Below the pieces are notes generated by a model that made no database searches, was not told where the DNA came from, and saw only the letters and a program-made list of their open reading frames with translations. The position numbers were made by a program, and so were the translations under genes. From Periconia sp. R9002 (taxonomy: Eukaryota > Ascomycota > Dothideomycetes > Pleosporales > Periconiaceae), in NCBI GenBank assembly GCA_023627715.1, contig JAMAHW010000193.1:1-19942 (forward strand): a stretch of DNA of 19,942 nt, read 5' to 3'. This document shows, one piece after another, positions 1 to 9,204 of this stretch (position 1 is the stretch's first letter; each line of letters begins with the position of its first letter).

Positions 1-821
1 CATTAGTGGTAGTGTATTGGAAACAGTGGTAGATGGGGAATTATTACGCCAAGCAGTGGTAAGGCGGTCATTTGCCGGTTCTTGGGAAGTACACGGAGTC
101 ATGATTAGACCTAACTATAGTTATCTTAGTTTATGATAATCATCAGATCACTTGTGCGACATCTAGCACAATGGAAAGGCTCACATTTAGACAATCCCTA
201 GGTTCTACATTAGGATTGAATAATCGATCGTAGTACCGAAGTACTACCCAGGCTATTCCTGCACAGACAAAAAAGGAGGATTTGAAAAGGAAATTACAGC
301 AGAAACGGAAGACAAAAAGAGAAGAGAGGGGACGCTAGGCTAATAAAAGCTTAGCGCCTACACACAGAAAAACACGTAGGAAACAATGACGCCCCCTCTA
401 ACATTATTACATCCTAACAACCACCTATCAAATGGCAGGGCAGTCAAATAGGCAGGCCTGGACTAAGTCTGGTACTGCATCGTACCAAACTAGGTTCTTC
501 ATTAGCTTCTGACTTTAAACCAACTGGATGCATTTCTGAACCACTATAAATAGTGTCTCAAGGACAATGCAGGTAAGCCAATCGAATCAAATATCCATGA
601 TTTTGTGCATATTCGAAGAACATGGCTGGTTCGCCGATACGAGCTAACAATCCAATATCATTTTCGCAGTTACCGCTGCATGAACTCCAACATGTCAGTT
701 TTGCAAGACTAGGAAAAGGGAAACGAGTGGGCGGGAATCGTGATAGCTCATTTGTTCTTTTCGTCCTTGGCTCGCCTCAGCCTGCTCGTATCCGTAGGCG
801 CTGCCCAAAGTTGGGTCGACT
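1..821. other. Non-coding stretch left of the GRF gene
   Basis: I see no convincing gene here. A 71-codon open frame at 622-837 has no recognisable domain and runs into the likely core promoter of the next gene. The first 60 bases hold three copies of AGTGGTA (starting near 5, 25 and 54). Such short subterminal repeats can mark the end of a hAT-type transposon, but no partner end is visible. An imperfect hairpin (CGCTAGGCT / AGCTTAGCG) lies near 334-357. Confidence 0.4.
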
Positions 822-829
822 CTATAAAG
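822..829 (+). promoter_or_regulatory. TATA-like element of the GRF gene
   Basis: CTATAAAG lies about 105 bp upstream of the ATG at 929, followed closely by a second AT-rich stretch (TATATAAT). The distance suits a fungal core promoter with a short 5' leader. This is inferred from position and sequence only. Confidence 0.4.
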
Positions 830-928
830 ATATATAATGATAGAAAGGACATCTGACAGACTGCCACCCTATTATCAATATATCCGGGAAAGATGTGCGA
901 TAGCACATATTAATTTTATCAATTCAAC

Positions 929-1579
929 ATGAACATCCATACACCTAGAACAAACAGGACCAGCAGGTACCGTGGAGGTGCATTTAGAAATGCACGGTGG
1001 TATTGCCTGTGCAATGAAGAGACGGAATATGTGATGACAAAGAACGGATCAAACGAAGGCCAAGATTGTACGTAAACGAACACGTATCATTCCATACTCC
1101 AATAGAACCAAACCTGATCAACGTCAGTCTTCAAATGCCCCAACCAGCCAATGTGCGGATTTTGGCTCTGGAGAGAACACGAAACCGAAGCTAAAAGGCG
1201 CTTGGCTGATGCGCTATCGCCCGAGCCTCAGACACCATCTAGACCTCGCCAAAGCATCGAACCACGTTTACAGTCAACCCCTTCAGCGGTTTCACCGAGC
1301 GCAGCTCGTGGATATTCGAATATCCCGTCGTCAGATCGAGTGCTCCGGAGTGCTCGACAAGAGACGCCAAGTGCCAGCCAGGCTGATCGACGATTGCCCA
1401 GTCGTCCTCTGACCCCGGATAATGACGATGAGCTTGCAACGATAGTATTGAACCTACTTGAAGATTTCAAGATTCAGCTCAACTCGAGGCAAAGGCGTAA
1501 ACTACAGGTGGCGATAGACGATTATATAGAGAACTTGGAAAAGGCTCCAAGTGAAGACGATGGATATATAGTTAATTAG
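929..1579 (+). CDS. Small fungal GRF-type zinc-finger protein, two exons
   Basis: Reconstructed as exon 1 (929-1067), a 60-bp intron (1068-1127, GTACGT..CGTCAG) and exon 2 (1128-1579), giving 196 aa. Joining the exons restores a GRF-type finger: CLC at residues 26-28, then GQDFFKCP ending in Cys50, then Cys56 in CGFWLW. GRF fingers bind nucleic acid in topoisomerase III, APE2 and NEIL3. A large fungal family of short proteins has the same order of GRF finger, Ser/Pro-rich linker with PQTPSRP-like motifs, and a C-terminal helix. Here the linker is about residues 75-125 and the helix about 135-170. The canonical G-R-F is replaced by G-Q-D-F. The start fits a TATA-like box 105 bp upstream. The cellular role of these small proteins is not known to me. 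The C-terminal helix looks shorter than usual for the family. Splicing is inferred from frame and domain continuity. Confidence 0.75.
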
Positions 1580-1732
1580 TAAAGAGCATGTTGATTGGAG
1601 CCGAATCTAAGTTCGACAGAAGAAAACCGATGGTTTGACTGCACTTTGTATAAAAGTGATCATCTATTATATTCTACGTGACCAAGCACCATGCAGTCCA
1701 GCTGATCTTATCGTTACTTTAGAAAATACATA

Positions 1733-2224
1733 ACGTAGGTTACCACCAGGTGACTGACCCCACCAGACGCCCGATTGATTTTTGTATGGGGCTGCCATAC
1801 AAATCAAATTAAGATACCCTCACTTTACACCCCTGTATCTACCCCCTACAGCCCTTAATAAATCTTCTTATAAGAAGAAAAGAGAAGAGGAGAAAGAGCT
1901 CTTCTTTCTTATCCTTTCTGAAATCATTTTAATATGTAGTTCTTCTTATCTTAAAAATTTGCTACAAATCAGCTCAAAAATCTGATTTTCCTCAGACAAA
2001 AAAAAATGAGATTCTTCCCCTTTGATTCTGTTAGTAATTGGGGGGTATATAAGAAAGAGCTCTTTCTCTTCTTCTCTTTTCTTCTTATAAGAAGATTTAT
2101 TAAGGGTTGTAGGGGGTAGATACAAGGATAAGAAGAAGAAGGTGATTTGAAGGTTTGTGTGAGGATATTACACAAAAATCAGTCAGGCGTCTGGTGGGTA
2201 CCGTCACCTGGTGGTAACCTACGT
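1733..2224. mobile_element. MITE with long inverted repeats and TA target duplication (Tc1/mariner-like)
   Basis: The ends are perfect inverted repeats beginning ACGTAGGTTACCACCAGGTG. TA occurs on both sides (1731-1732 and 2225-2226), the target duplication typical of Tc1/mariner-type elements. The arms match over the outer 50 bp or so. They match again over an inner block of about 75 bp containing TAATAAATCTTCTTATAAGA and an AG-rich run, with a diverged spacer between. The whole 492-bp unit could fold into a long hairpin and has no coding capacity, so it is non-autonomous. It starts 153 bp after the stop codon of the GRF gene and may affect the 3' end of that transcript. Confidence 0.9.
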
Positions 2225-2226
2225 TA

Positions 2227-2802
2227 AATGGTTTCTGCCTGCTTTAATAGTAGGCGAGGGGTAGCTTAGAAGCCTAAGCTACTCTCGCGTCATCTTTTGC
2301 ATGAAGGATTTTCTGCTAGGCCCAAAACGCTTCGATGCTAGCATACGATCTAGCACTATTGAGATGCAGAGACGGCATGTACTAAGCTTAGTATAGGTTC
2401 GCTAACATGGAACGCTCAGAGCCATGACAAGCCGGGATCCGATGCCCTCGCCTGTCGATAACGACGCTGCAATTCACCCAGGTGATATCTGTCTCTGCGT
2501 GGCGTTGAACACTCATACATTGCTCTTATAGTTGTAGACGACAGCGCCCATCTGCTAAATTCTGGCTCCCTAGAGATAAGGTTGCCCGGAGCAGAATTAC
2601 CCTTAAAAGAATACTGGTGGCAAAAGTTCAAGAACAAGATACACGGGATATAAGGTACCACTAGCCTTTATTTGCTTGCACTATAATGTACATCGGACTT
2701 CATCATTAAATACAACGAGACAGTGTGATAAGCAGGTATCATAGTGGTGAGTCACGGCACGGAAGTGGCACGGCGTTAACGGTTGCCACCACCAGCTGCA
2801 AG
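2227..2802. other. Non-coding stretch with an imperfect hairpin, left of a terminal repeat
   Basis: I recognise no gene. An imperfect hairpin lies at 2254-2288 (stem GCGAGGGGTAGCTTA against TAAGCTACTCTCGC). Near the right edge (about 2755-2795) are several copies of GTGGCA/TGCCAC-type hexamers. Similar hexamers lie just inside the other terminal repeats in this window. Minus-strand open frames here cross the terminal repeat and show no domain. Confidence 0.4.
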
Positions 2803-2832
2803 GATGGCCGACCCGTTCCTGCCCTGACCTTT
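2803..2832 (-). repeat. Lone terminal repeat: right end of an element extending leftward (E3)
   Basis: Read on the minus strand this is AAAGGTCAGGGCAGGA followed by ACGGGTCGGCCATC. It differs from the ends at 5004 and 19482 by one or two bases. The orientation places the element body to the left, so it would contain the MITE and perhaps the GRF gene. I found no matching left end in bases 1-2800. That end is either outside the window or lost. Confidence 0.75.
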
Positions 2833-3113
2833 GCGCATAGTACTCTACCTTTGATAGTTTGCAGAGAGTAGAAAAGGCATTTTCAGTACCATGGGGTGAC
2901 CAAATACTCGCGAAGTGGAGGCAACACTCATTTTGGTATGGTGGTTTAGCCTTTCCTAAACAGGAAGTCGGGGCCGTCATCGGTAGTTGCTCCCTGCAAC
3001 AGACGCCAAGCTGATCGGAACAACACGGTCTTCGTTCTGTGATTGTCATGCAGCAGCCATCACCAACATCATCCTCATCCAACCTCCTCGCATAACTACC
3101 ATGCGCATACTCC

Positions 3114-4541
3114 ATGTCAGCGCCATTATTGAACTCTTCTGCTTATAGCAATTACGCCTCCGCTTGTGGAGATGCGCCCGCTGCACGCCTTCCTTCACAG
3201 TCACGCCACGTTCTCATTGAACGACATTCGATTGCCACGTTCCGACGAGAGCCTTTAACGGAATTGACAAGCTACAGGTGTAAAAAGCAACAGTCGGTAC
3301 GCAATAGAGCGAAGCGGCGTGCTTCCTGGAAACCTGCACCGCCAACCGATCCCAAATCTACGACCGAGCTCTGGAACACAGTCCGCATGATGAGCACAAG
3401 TTCTTCGATACCAGTCACTACAAGGCAAAGGAGGAAAGGCGGAAAGACGGCGGCTTCGGGCGCGAAGAATATCGAACAGGAAATACCTCCGTCTCCTCCA
3501 TCGACCGCTTTAGAAGCTGCATCAATCGCCGAGTCTTCCATCACCGCAAAATCCACGAGATCAAAACTACCGACGGGGCCTCGCAACACTCGGTTTGAGG
3601 ACGAAGTTCTTCGGGGACACGGGATCGCAATCGACCGCGCTAAGCGCCCAACATCGGGACCATTCGATTATTTCGGAACGAGGCGGGATGACTACACCTT
3701 AATTGACGGTCTCAGCCACCTTAATATCTGGGCGGACACAAGCAATGAAGAGCTCCAAACGATTGCAGACGAATACACAGAGATGATGCGGCAAAGACTT
3801 TGCGAAGACGAATACGCGACGTTTGCGAAGGAAACCCTTCTGAAAGGCCCACGGCGCGCTGGGTACGTGGCTGAAGATGGCCGGTTTCGTATCCAACGCC
3901 TGGTGAACCCCTCGCTTGCGCCTGACCCTTCGGGTCATTGGGTTAGATTGCCGAAGGTGAATGATGATGCGGTCGATTGGAGCTGGGATATCAGACCAGA
4001 CTGCTCGTACTGGTTATCGCTTCGGGGCTTCAACGAAGACTGGCGATCGCAGGTGGAGGACGTCACTTACGTGAAGAAGATTGTTGCATGCCCATATTTC
4101 ACAGTTGAGTTCAAGCGCGATGGCGAACCTGACGATGTCGCAATCAAGCAAGTCGCTGCTGCTGGATCAATTGCCCTCTACAATAGGTTCCAATTGTATC
4201 GAAATGCTCTCCGATCTCACGCTCTCAAGAAGTCCACCGGCTGGACCCCTACTTCTGCCGCCGAAATTCGCCACTTTGGACTCACCTTCGTGGGAAGCAC
4301 CTTTTCACTTTGGGTCATCAAGCCTACCACTACAGAAGAAGGAGACTGGACTGGATGTACAATGGAACGGCTCCGCGGTGGAGACTGCGAGGCAAGTGTG
4401 CATAATACAAAAGTGCTGGTGGAATGGATCAATGAGATTCACCGATGGGGTGTGGCAGTACATGGGCCGGCATGTAAAGATGAGATTAAAATTTGTCTCC
4501 AGCGGGGTGGGGTAAGAACATCAGAGATAGGGAGCAAGTAG
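3114..4541 (+). CDS. DUF7924-like fungal protein, possible PD-(D/E)XK nuclease fold
   Basis: A single open frame of 475 aa. Residues 1-150 are basic and low-complexity, probably disordered. The folded part, about 160-475, has landmarks of a fungal family I know as DUF7924. These are CPYFTVEFKRD (327-337), then KQVAAAGSIALYNRFQLY, a segment around IRHFGLTFVGSTFSLWVIKP, and the C-terminal NEIHRWGVAVHGPACKDEI. The E-x-K of VEFK (Glu332, Lys334) with a following Gln resembles the metal-binding core of PD-(D/E)XK nucleases. Catalytic activity is not established and is inferred here. The gene appears intact and intronless. It lies between two outward-facing terminal repeats, 282 bp after one and 462 bp before the next. 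The true start may be one of the Met pair near residue 92, because the N-terminal region is weakly constrained. Confidence 0.7.
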   Translation: MSAPLLNSSAYSNYASACGDAPAARLPSQSRHVLIERHSIATFRREPLTELTSYRCKKQQSVRNRAKRRASWKPAPPTDPKSTTELWNTVRMMSTSSSIPVTTRQRRKGGKTAASGAKNIEQEIPPSPPSTALEAASIAESSITAKSTRSKLPTGPRNTRFEDEVLRGHGIAIDRAKRPTSGPFDYFGTRRDDYTLIDGLSHLNIWADTSNEELQTIADEYTEMMRQRLCEDEYATFAKETLLKGPRRAGYVAEDGRFRIQRLVNPSLAPDPSGHWVRLPKVNDDAVDWSWDIRPDCSYWLSLRGFNEDWRSQVEDVTYVKKIVACPYFTVEFKRDGEPDDVAIKQVAAAGSIALYNRFQLYRNALRSHALKKSTGWTPTSAAEIRHFGLTFVGSTFSLWVIKPTTTEEGDWTGCTMERLRGGDCEASVHNTKVLVEWINEIHRWGVAVHGPACKDEIKICLQRGGVRTSEIGSK

Positions 4542-5003
4542 CGCTAACAAGGAAATAATATCAGGTCATCCTTGTATGGGGCACGGGTTGTCAATATCAG
4601 TGACGAGATACTTTCGCAAAAGGGTAGTCCTTGGATTGTATGAATACCGAAGCATTTGAGCAACTTGAAAATGACCGTCAAGTTTGTGATGTCAAAATTT
4701 TGAAAGCGGATGAAGAGCTTTGAAAAGGACCAAGTCATGAGGAGAGGCTGGTAGTACCCCGCGTGGTTGACAAGGAATGGCATAAGCAGGTTCAGAATTG
4801 AACCTGCGGTTCCCGAACCTAAGCTCTAGCTGATAGCTGATGATTCACATGCGTCAAGCAGGGGCTTTTGTTTCGCATTCTGCTTCTCTAGCTCCCGCTG
4901 TGGATCCTGTTACTCCAGATCTAACCGAGACTTGGCACCGAAGCTAACGATTCCTTACCTTCGGATCTCTTGCTCTATCTTCAAGAAGATTTCGCCTCCA
5001 GCG
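4542..5003. other. Intergenic, no gene seen
   Basis: This is the 462-bp gap between the DUF7924-like gene and the left end of element E1. I recognise no gene, RNA or repeat. The last bases before the terminal repeat (CTCCAGCG) are not repeated after the right end of E1, so no target-site duplication is apparent. Confidence 0.4.
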
Positions 5004-5164
5004 CAAGGTCAGGGCAGGAGCGGGTCGGCCATCATCTTGTGGCCGTGGCAACATAAAGTACCGTCTCACGCAAGCTGCATTTCACGATGATGGGTAAGCG
5101 AACTACTGTATTTCCATTATGCTCTTTTAGTATCATATCTAGGGGTGCTGCTTTAAAGAATCTG
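5004..5164 (+). repeat. E1 left terminal inverted repeat
   Basis: It starts CAAGGTCAGGGCAGGAG and ends GCTTTAAAGAATCTG. It matches the reverse complement of 8586-8747 with about seven substitutions and one single-base indel, mostly transitions. The match stops abruptly at both edges. Confidence 0.9.
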
Positions 5165-5184
5165 CTAGCTACAAATTCCTCCTA

Positions 5185-8100
5185 TCAAGTTTTTTCCTGC
5201 TCCTCCATTTCTAAGGTTTCAAGCTGCCATGTCATAAGGACTTCGCGAAACGATATCGTGTTAGGATGCTGAGGGCTAAAGACTGCTAAGCCTAGTCTAC
5301 AGCATTCTTCCATTAGGGAAATAGCTCTGCTCGTAAAACCACAGGCCTTGAGCGTAAATGCGAGGTTGTTCATGCTCGTCAGCGTTGAGGGATGGTCTAC
5401 TCCGAGCTTCGTCTTGCGAGTTTCCATCACTTGCACATCTAGCGCTTCGGCTTCTAGCCACCGGCCTTGGTTCCAGTACGTTGACGCCAGGTTCGCCATG
5501 CTCGTCAGCGTCGAGGGATGGTCTACTCCAAGCTTTATCTTGTAAGTTTCCATCACTTGCACAAACAGCGCTTCGGCTTCTAGCCACCGGCCTTGGTTTA
5601 AGTACGTTGACGCTAGGTTCGCCATGCTCGTTAGCGTGTCAGGATGGTCTGCTCCAAGCTTCGTCTTGCGAGTCTCCATCACTTGCACCTCTAGCGCTTC
5701 GGCTTCTAGCCACCGGCCTTGGTTCCTGTACGTTGACGCTAGGTTCGCCATGCTCGTCAGCGTGTCAGGATGGTCTACTCCGAGCTTCGTCTTGCGAGTC
5801 TCCATCACTTGCACCTCCAGCGCTTCGGCTTCTGGCCACCGACCCCTGAGACGATACACGTCGCCTACCATTGCCATGCTCCAGAGCGTATCTTCATGGT
5901 CTACGCTTAGTATCTTTCTCCTCGCTTTTGTAGATTGTAGTGACATCGCTTCTGCTTCAGTCCAGTTCCCTATTTCCAAGGCATACCATGCCGCCTTATA
6001 TAGTAGTGAAGCCCAGTCCTTCAGCGAGTTTTCCCTCTCTGGCCGCTGTTCCGCCGCAGACTTAGCGTGCGCGAACAGCCTTTGGCACATTGCCCAATTC
6101 TCATGATTTCCTGTTGGAAAGGCGGCACAGAGGTTGCTAACGAAACGCTGTTTCCACTGTTCTAGTTCGTCGTGAATCTGCAGCCATTTCCGTGTCGCGA
6201 GTTGCACCAGCCCGTGCATTTCAAAACTGGCCCCATCTGTGTTTATGGATATGAAGGAGTAATCGCGCAACGTCTGGACGTCGTCTTCAAACCCATCATC
6301 GCCCGCACTGGACTGGGACATGCTGTCTTCTTCTTCCCAGGCCTGTCGCTTTCTGTCGCGCTCCTGATGTTCTTGCTGGGCGGATTCCTCTCCTGGCTGA
6401 GCCCGAAGCAACTCCTCCGGTATTCCTTGCCGGTCAAAAAAGCTCATCAGCGAGAGCAAGCCGGCGGCGGATGGCCGTGTCATCTGAATGTGATCGAAAG
6501 AGATCTGCCAGGTGATAATGATCGAGTTCTTCGCCTCATGGTCTCGACGAAGCTCCTCACGAACCTGTATATCCTTGTTGTCAAAAAGATCTGTCTTTTT
6601 GCGGTCGCTCTTTCGGAAGTCGGCGAGGTACTGTTGCACGGAGTAACGTGGCCGTCGTTGGACGATGTGCGCTGCTGCCTGGACTATAGCAAGCGGCATG
6701 CACTCCAGCACAGCCGCAAGTTCAGTAAGTCCCTCGCTCTTCTCTTGCTGTCCCATCTTTTTCTGCAATAACAACAGTGCATCCCCCATCTCCATCGGCT
6801 CGACCGAAACGATATCTTGCTCATCTACCAGCTGCCGCGCTGCATTTCTGCTGCGCGTCGTGACCAGAATCGATCCGTGCTGACGTTTCGGGACGTAATC
6901 TATTAGGGGCTGCCAGCTTTTACCCTCCATGCTGCCTGTCTTCTTCTCACGGCTAGCGCTTCGATCTTCTAGCAAAAAGCTCACATCATCAACGTTGTCT
7001 AAAATGAGGATCCATCTTCCCTTCTTTTCATCATGCAACCAGTCGTGCACGAGCTGGAAAATGTTTGCCTTGGCATCCTGCCGCCCTGGCACTTTGATGC
7101 AGTTGGCAACATGGCGATAGCTCTGCTCGAAGCGCGCCGCGTTGCTAGCGTGGACCCAGAACACCCACGTCTCCGGAGATGCCTCCTTGATTCGATAGCA
7201 GTGCTCGATGGCGAGTTGCGACTTTCTGTGTCGGTGTTAGCAAGGTGCACTGGCCTCAGATTCTCCTAACTCACCCCACACCGCCCAGGCCCACCAGCGC
7301 TATGCGCGATGCGGGGATAGCGCATTTCGCGCGTATTTGATCGAGCAGCGTTCCGCGGTCGACAAAGTGTGGGTCGCGTCGGAACGGGACGTTGGACGAC
7401 GGCTTAGGTGGTGTCTCGGGCCGTTCTAGGGTCGCACTGTCGTCAGCGACCAGTAAACAAGCGCATGTATTTCAATAGCATTTAGGGCCTAGTTTACCTG
7501 GTGGTAGATACGTGTTATTATATACTAACACCATCGTTGTCAGCGTGGATTCGTCAAAATGCAGTTAGGCACGCTGCGAATAGATGCTAGTGAAAAAGAA
7601 ACAGCCTCGATTGAAAAGTTGGTGTACTACGTGAGAACGAGAACTACGTACTGGAAGGGCCCTCATGGTATACCCCAGGATTGTTGATTTGCCGGTTGTT
7701 GCTTCCACCAACCACATAATTCGTAGGATTGCCGCCTTCATTGGCAATAATGTTGCCCGCTCCAGAGTGTACATATTTGCCGTCGTCATTATCCGCTAGT
7801 GCTTCCGTAACTTGCTGCAGCGCATCCAGCTTGTCGCCAATAACATAGATCTCCTTCTGCTCCAACAGTCTCAAGTCGTCTTGAACGGTCACTAGAAGCT
7901 TCTGTACCTGGCTATCTCGGCCAAAGAAGACAGTCTTTGCGCCTCTCCAGATGCGCTTGGTACGATTCTCCCCATCTTTTGGGCACGCTTTCCTGAATAT
8001 GTCCCTTAGTTCAGCTAAAGCCTCTGTACACTGCTTCAAAATCGGCTGTGCGCTCTCGCCGGCATCCTCCGTGACCCTCCCTTCCTCGCAGCTCTCGTGC

Positions 8101-8270
8101 GCACTTTCCAACAGGTCTTCGATCGCTGGTAACTTCTCAAACAGGTCGCGAAGCTTCGGTGGTAATCCTTGAGCGTCGTGGGCGGCACGCCCGATATCGA
8201 TAATTGTTTTAGTGATACCGATGCAAGCGTCGATCAGCTGAATGGCGGTGATGGCTTCGGCACCAGACAT
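5185..8270 (-). CDS. NLR (STAND) protein: SesA-like domain, Gly/Asn motif, NB-ARC, TPR array
   Basis: Three exons on the minus strand: 8270-7648, 7436-7275 and 7225-5185. The introns are 7437-7647 (about 211 bp, donor read as GTAGTT) and 7226-7274 (49 bp, GTGAGT..ACACAG). The exons sum to 942 codons (941 aa) in one frame. Residues 1-160 resemble the helical SesA/HeLo-like N-terminal domain of fungal STAND proteins. Residues 164-204 are Gly/Asn-rich. NB-ARC follows, with P-loop GLGGVGKS (257-264, interrupted by intron 2), Walker B ILILDN near 334-339, an LVTTRSR segment, MPLAIVQ, and MHGLVQLATRKWL. The C-terminus (about 701-910) has five 42-residue TPR units, three nearly identical. Such proteins are thought to sense non-self and trigger programmed cell death. 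The gene fills element E1 and lies on the same strand as the HET-type NLR to its right. The donor of intron 1 is the least certain part: a neighbouring GTACGT does not keep the frame. Confidence 0.8.
5390..5893 (-). repeat. 126-bp tandem TPR-coding repeats in the E1 NLR gene
   Basis: The repeat starts recur at 5390, 5516, 5642 and 5768, an exact 126-bp period (42 codons). A more diverged unit begins near 5894. The middle copies are almost identical in DNA as well as protein, with unit core HPDTLTSMANLASTY followed by GRW.EAEAL.VQVMET. Such identity suggests recent duplication or conversion, so copy number may vary between strains. Confidence 0.9.
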
Positions 8271-8585
8271 TTCGAATCGTCGTTGCGTACACGAGGTGGG
8301 TGCGAACTTTAAAGGAAAGTAGAGAACGCGAAAGATCTAGGGAGAGGTGATATTAGGACTGTTGGGGCAAGGAGAAGCAGTTGATGGATTATAAGGTTGC
8401 GGGTAGGCTGTGGAGTCAGCCCTCCAAGGCAGTGCACACCAAGGCGGCTATGCAACCAATCGAACTGGCTCTGCTGCTTTCTAAAGTCCCCCTCGTGTAT
8501 GTACGGGCTGCTCCCCATGCTTCCCCTCCCATAGAAAACCTCGGTTAATCGCGAAGAGAACTTGTCATTGAGAGAGTTATAGTAA
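8271..8585 (-). promoter_or_regulatory. Presumed promoter and 5' region of the E1 NLR gene
   Basis: This 315-bp stretch between the start codon and the right terminal repeat is the only non-repeat, non-coding DNA of any length in E1, so the gene probably carries its own promoter. The 100 bases before the ATG are pyrimidine-rich on the coding strand, as is common for fungal leaders. I see no clear operator. Confidence 0.4.
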
Positions 8586-8747
8586 CAGATTCTTTAAAGC
8601 AGCACCCCCTAGGTATGATACTAAAATAGCATAGTGGAAATACAGTAGTTCGCTTACCCATCATCGTGAAATGCAGCTTGCGTGAGACGGTACTTTATGA
8701 TGCCACGACCACAGGATGATGGCCGACCCGCTCCTGCCCTGACCTTG
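8586..8747 (-). repeat. E1 right terminal inverted repeat
   Basis: Reverse-complement copy of 5004-5164. The conserved outer 30 bp are at 8718-8747. Bases after the end (TTGTGCAA) do not match those before the left end. Confidence 0.9.
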
Positions 8748-9204
8748 TTGTGCAAGAGATGTTGAAATTTTTGGGCATTCCAGGAAAGGTTGCGACGGGC
8801 GTGGTTGCCAGTGGGAGCTTGTGGTATGGGCACCATGGTAAATGCCAAGAGCTTTCATGCCCAGCTATGACCAGGTCCACGAAGTCGCTCCGATGCTGCT
8901 GGGATCGGCGGACCTCCTTTCGTAAGCTTTAGCACAAACATGAACGCCAAACTTCACTCCCAGTGCTCATGTTCAGTGCAGGCTCACTCATCCGAATGCT
9001 TTAGTGATATTGAGATTGTCTTCAAAATCTATTAGCCAGCTCTATATCCACTGTGCGGTTGTTCCGCTTTCGTAGCAGTGAAGCCATTCTTTGTACCGTT
9101 CCACGCAGTTTTGGAGAGAATGAGCTTGCAGTGTTTAAATCAAAAATGCGTATCCGCCTTGTGAGCATCCCGCTCGGCATGGAGAGATGTTGTCACATTA
9201 CGCT
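8748..9204. other. Spacer between E1 and the HET-type NLR, no gene seen
   Basis: A short open frame at 8750-8932 (60 codons) begins 3 bp after the terminal repeat. It has no domain I recognise, and minus-strand frames here run through the repeat. The rest is 3' flank of the HET-type gene, whose stop lies at 9205. Confidence 0.4.

Larger units (their letters stand above)
5004..8747. mobile_element. TIR-bounded element E1 (3.74 kb) carrying one NLR gene
   Basis: Two inverted copies of about 161 bp, about 96% identical by eye (roughly seven differences), face each other at 5004-5164 and 8586-8747. The outer 30 bp belong to the terminal family found five times in this window. The only gene inside is the SesA-like/NB-ARC/TPR gene. 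Its stop codon is 20 bp from the left repeat and its start is 315 bp from the right one, so the gene nearly fills the element. No transposase is visible, which makes it non-autonomous by inference. Long repeats around captured genes recall Pack-MULEs, but I found no target-site duplication at the borders and cannot assign a superfamily. Confidence 0.8.

Noticed and set aside
2681..3115. 144-codon minus-strand open frame
   Set aside because: It runs straight through the terminal repeat at 2803-2832, shows no domain, and has a Cys/His-rich composition typical of chance frames.
5358..6106. Repetitive plus-strand open frames opposite the TPR repeats
   Set aside because: They mirror the 126-bp repeats in another frame. 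The minus-strand reading gives clear TPR units.
6172..6771. 199-codon plus-strand open frame opposite the E1 NLR gene
   Set aside because: It is antisense to the NB-ARC coding exon, has no domain, and is explained by the composition of the opposite strand.
8654..8932. Several 60-65-codon frames on both strands around the E1 right repeat
   Set aside because: They overlap the terminal repeat, overlap each other, and match no family I know.
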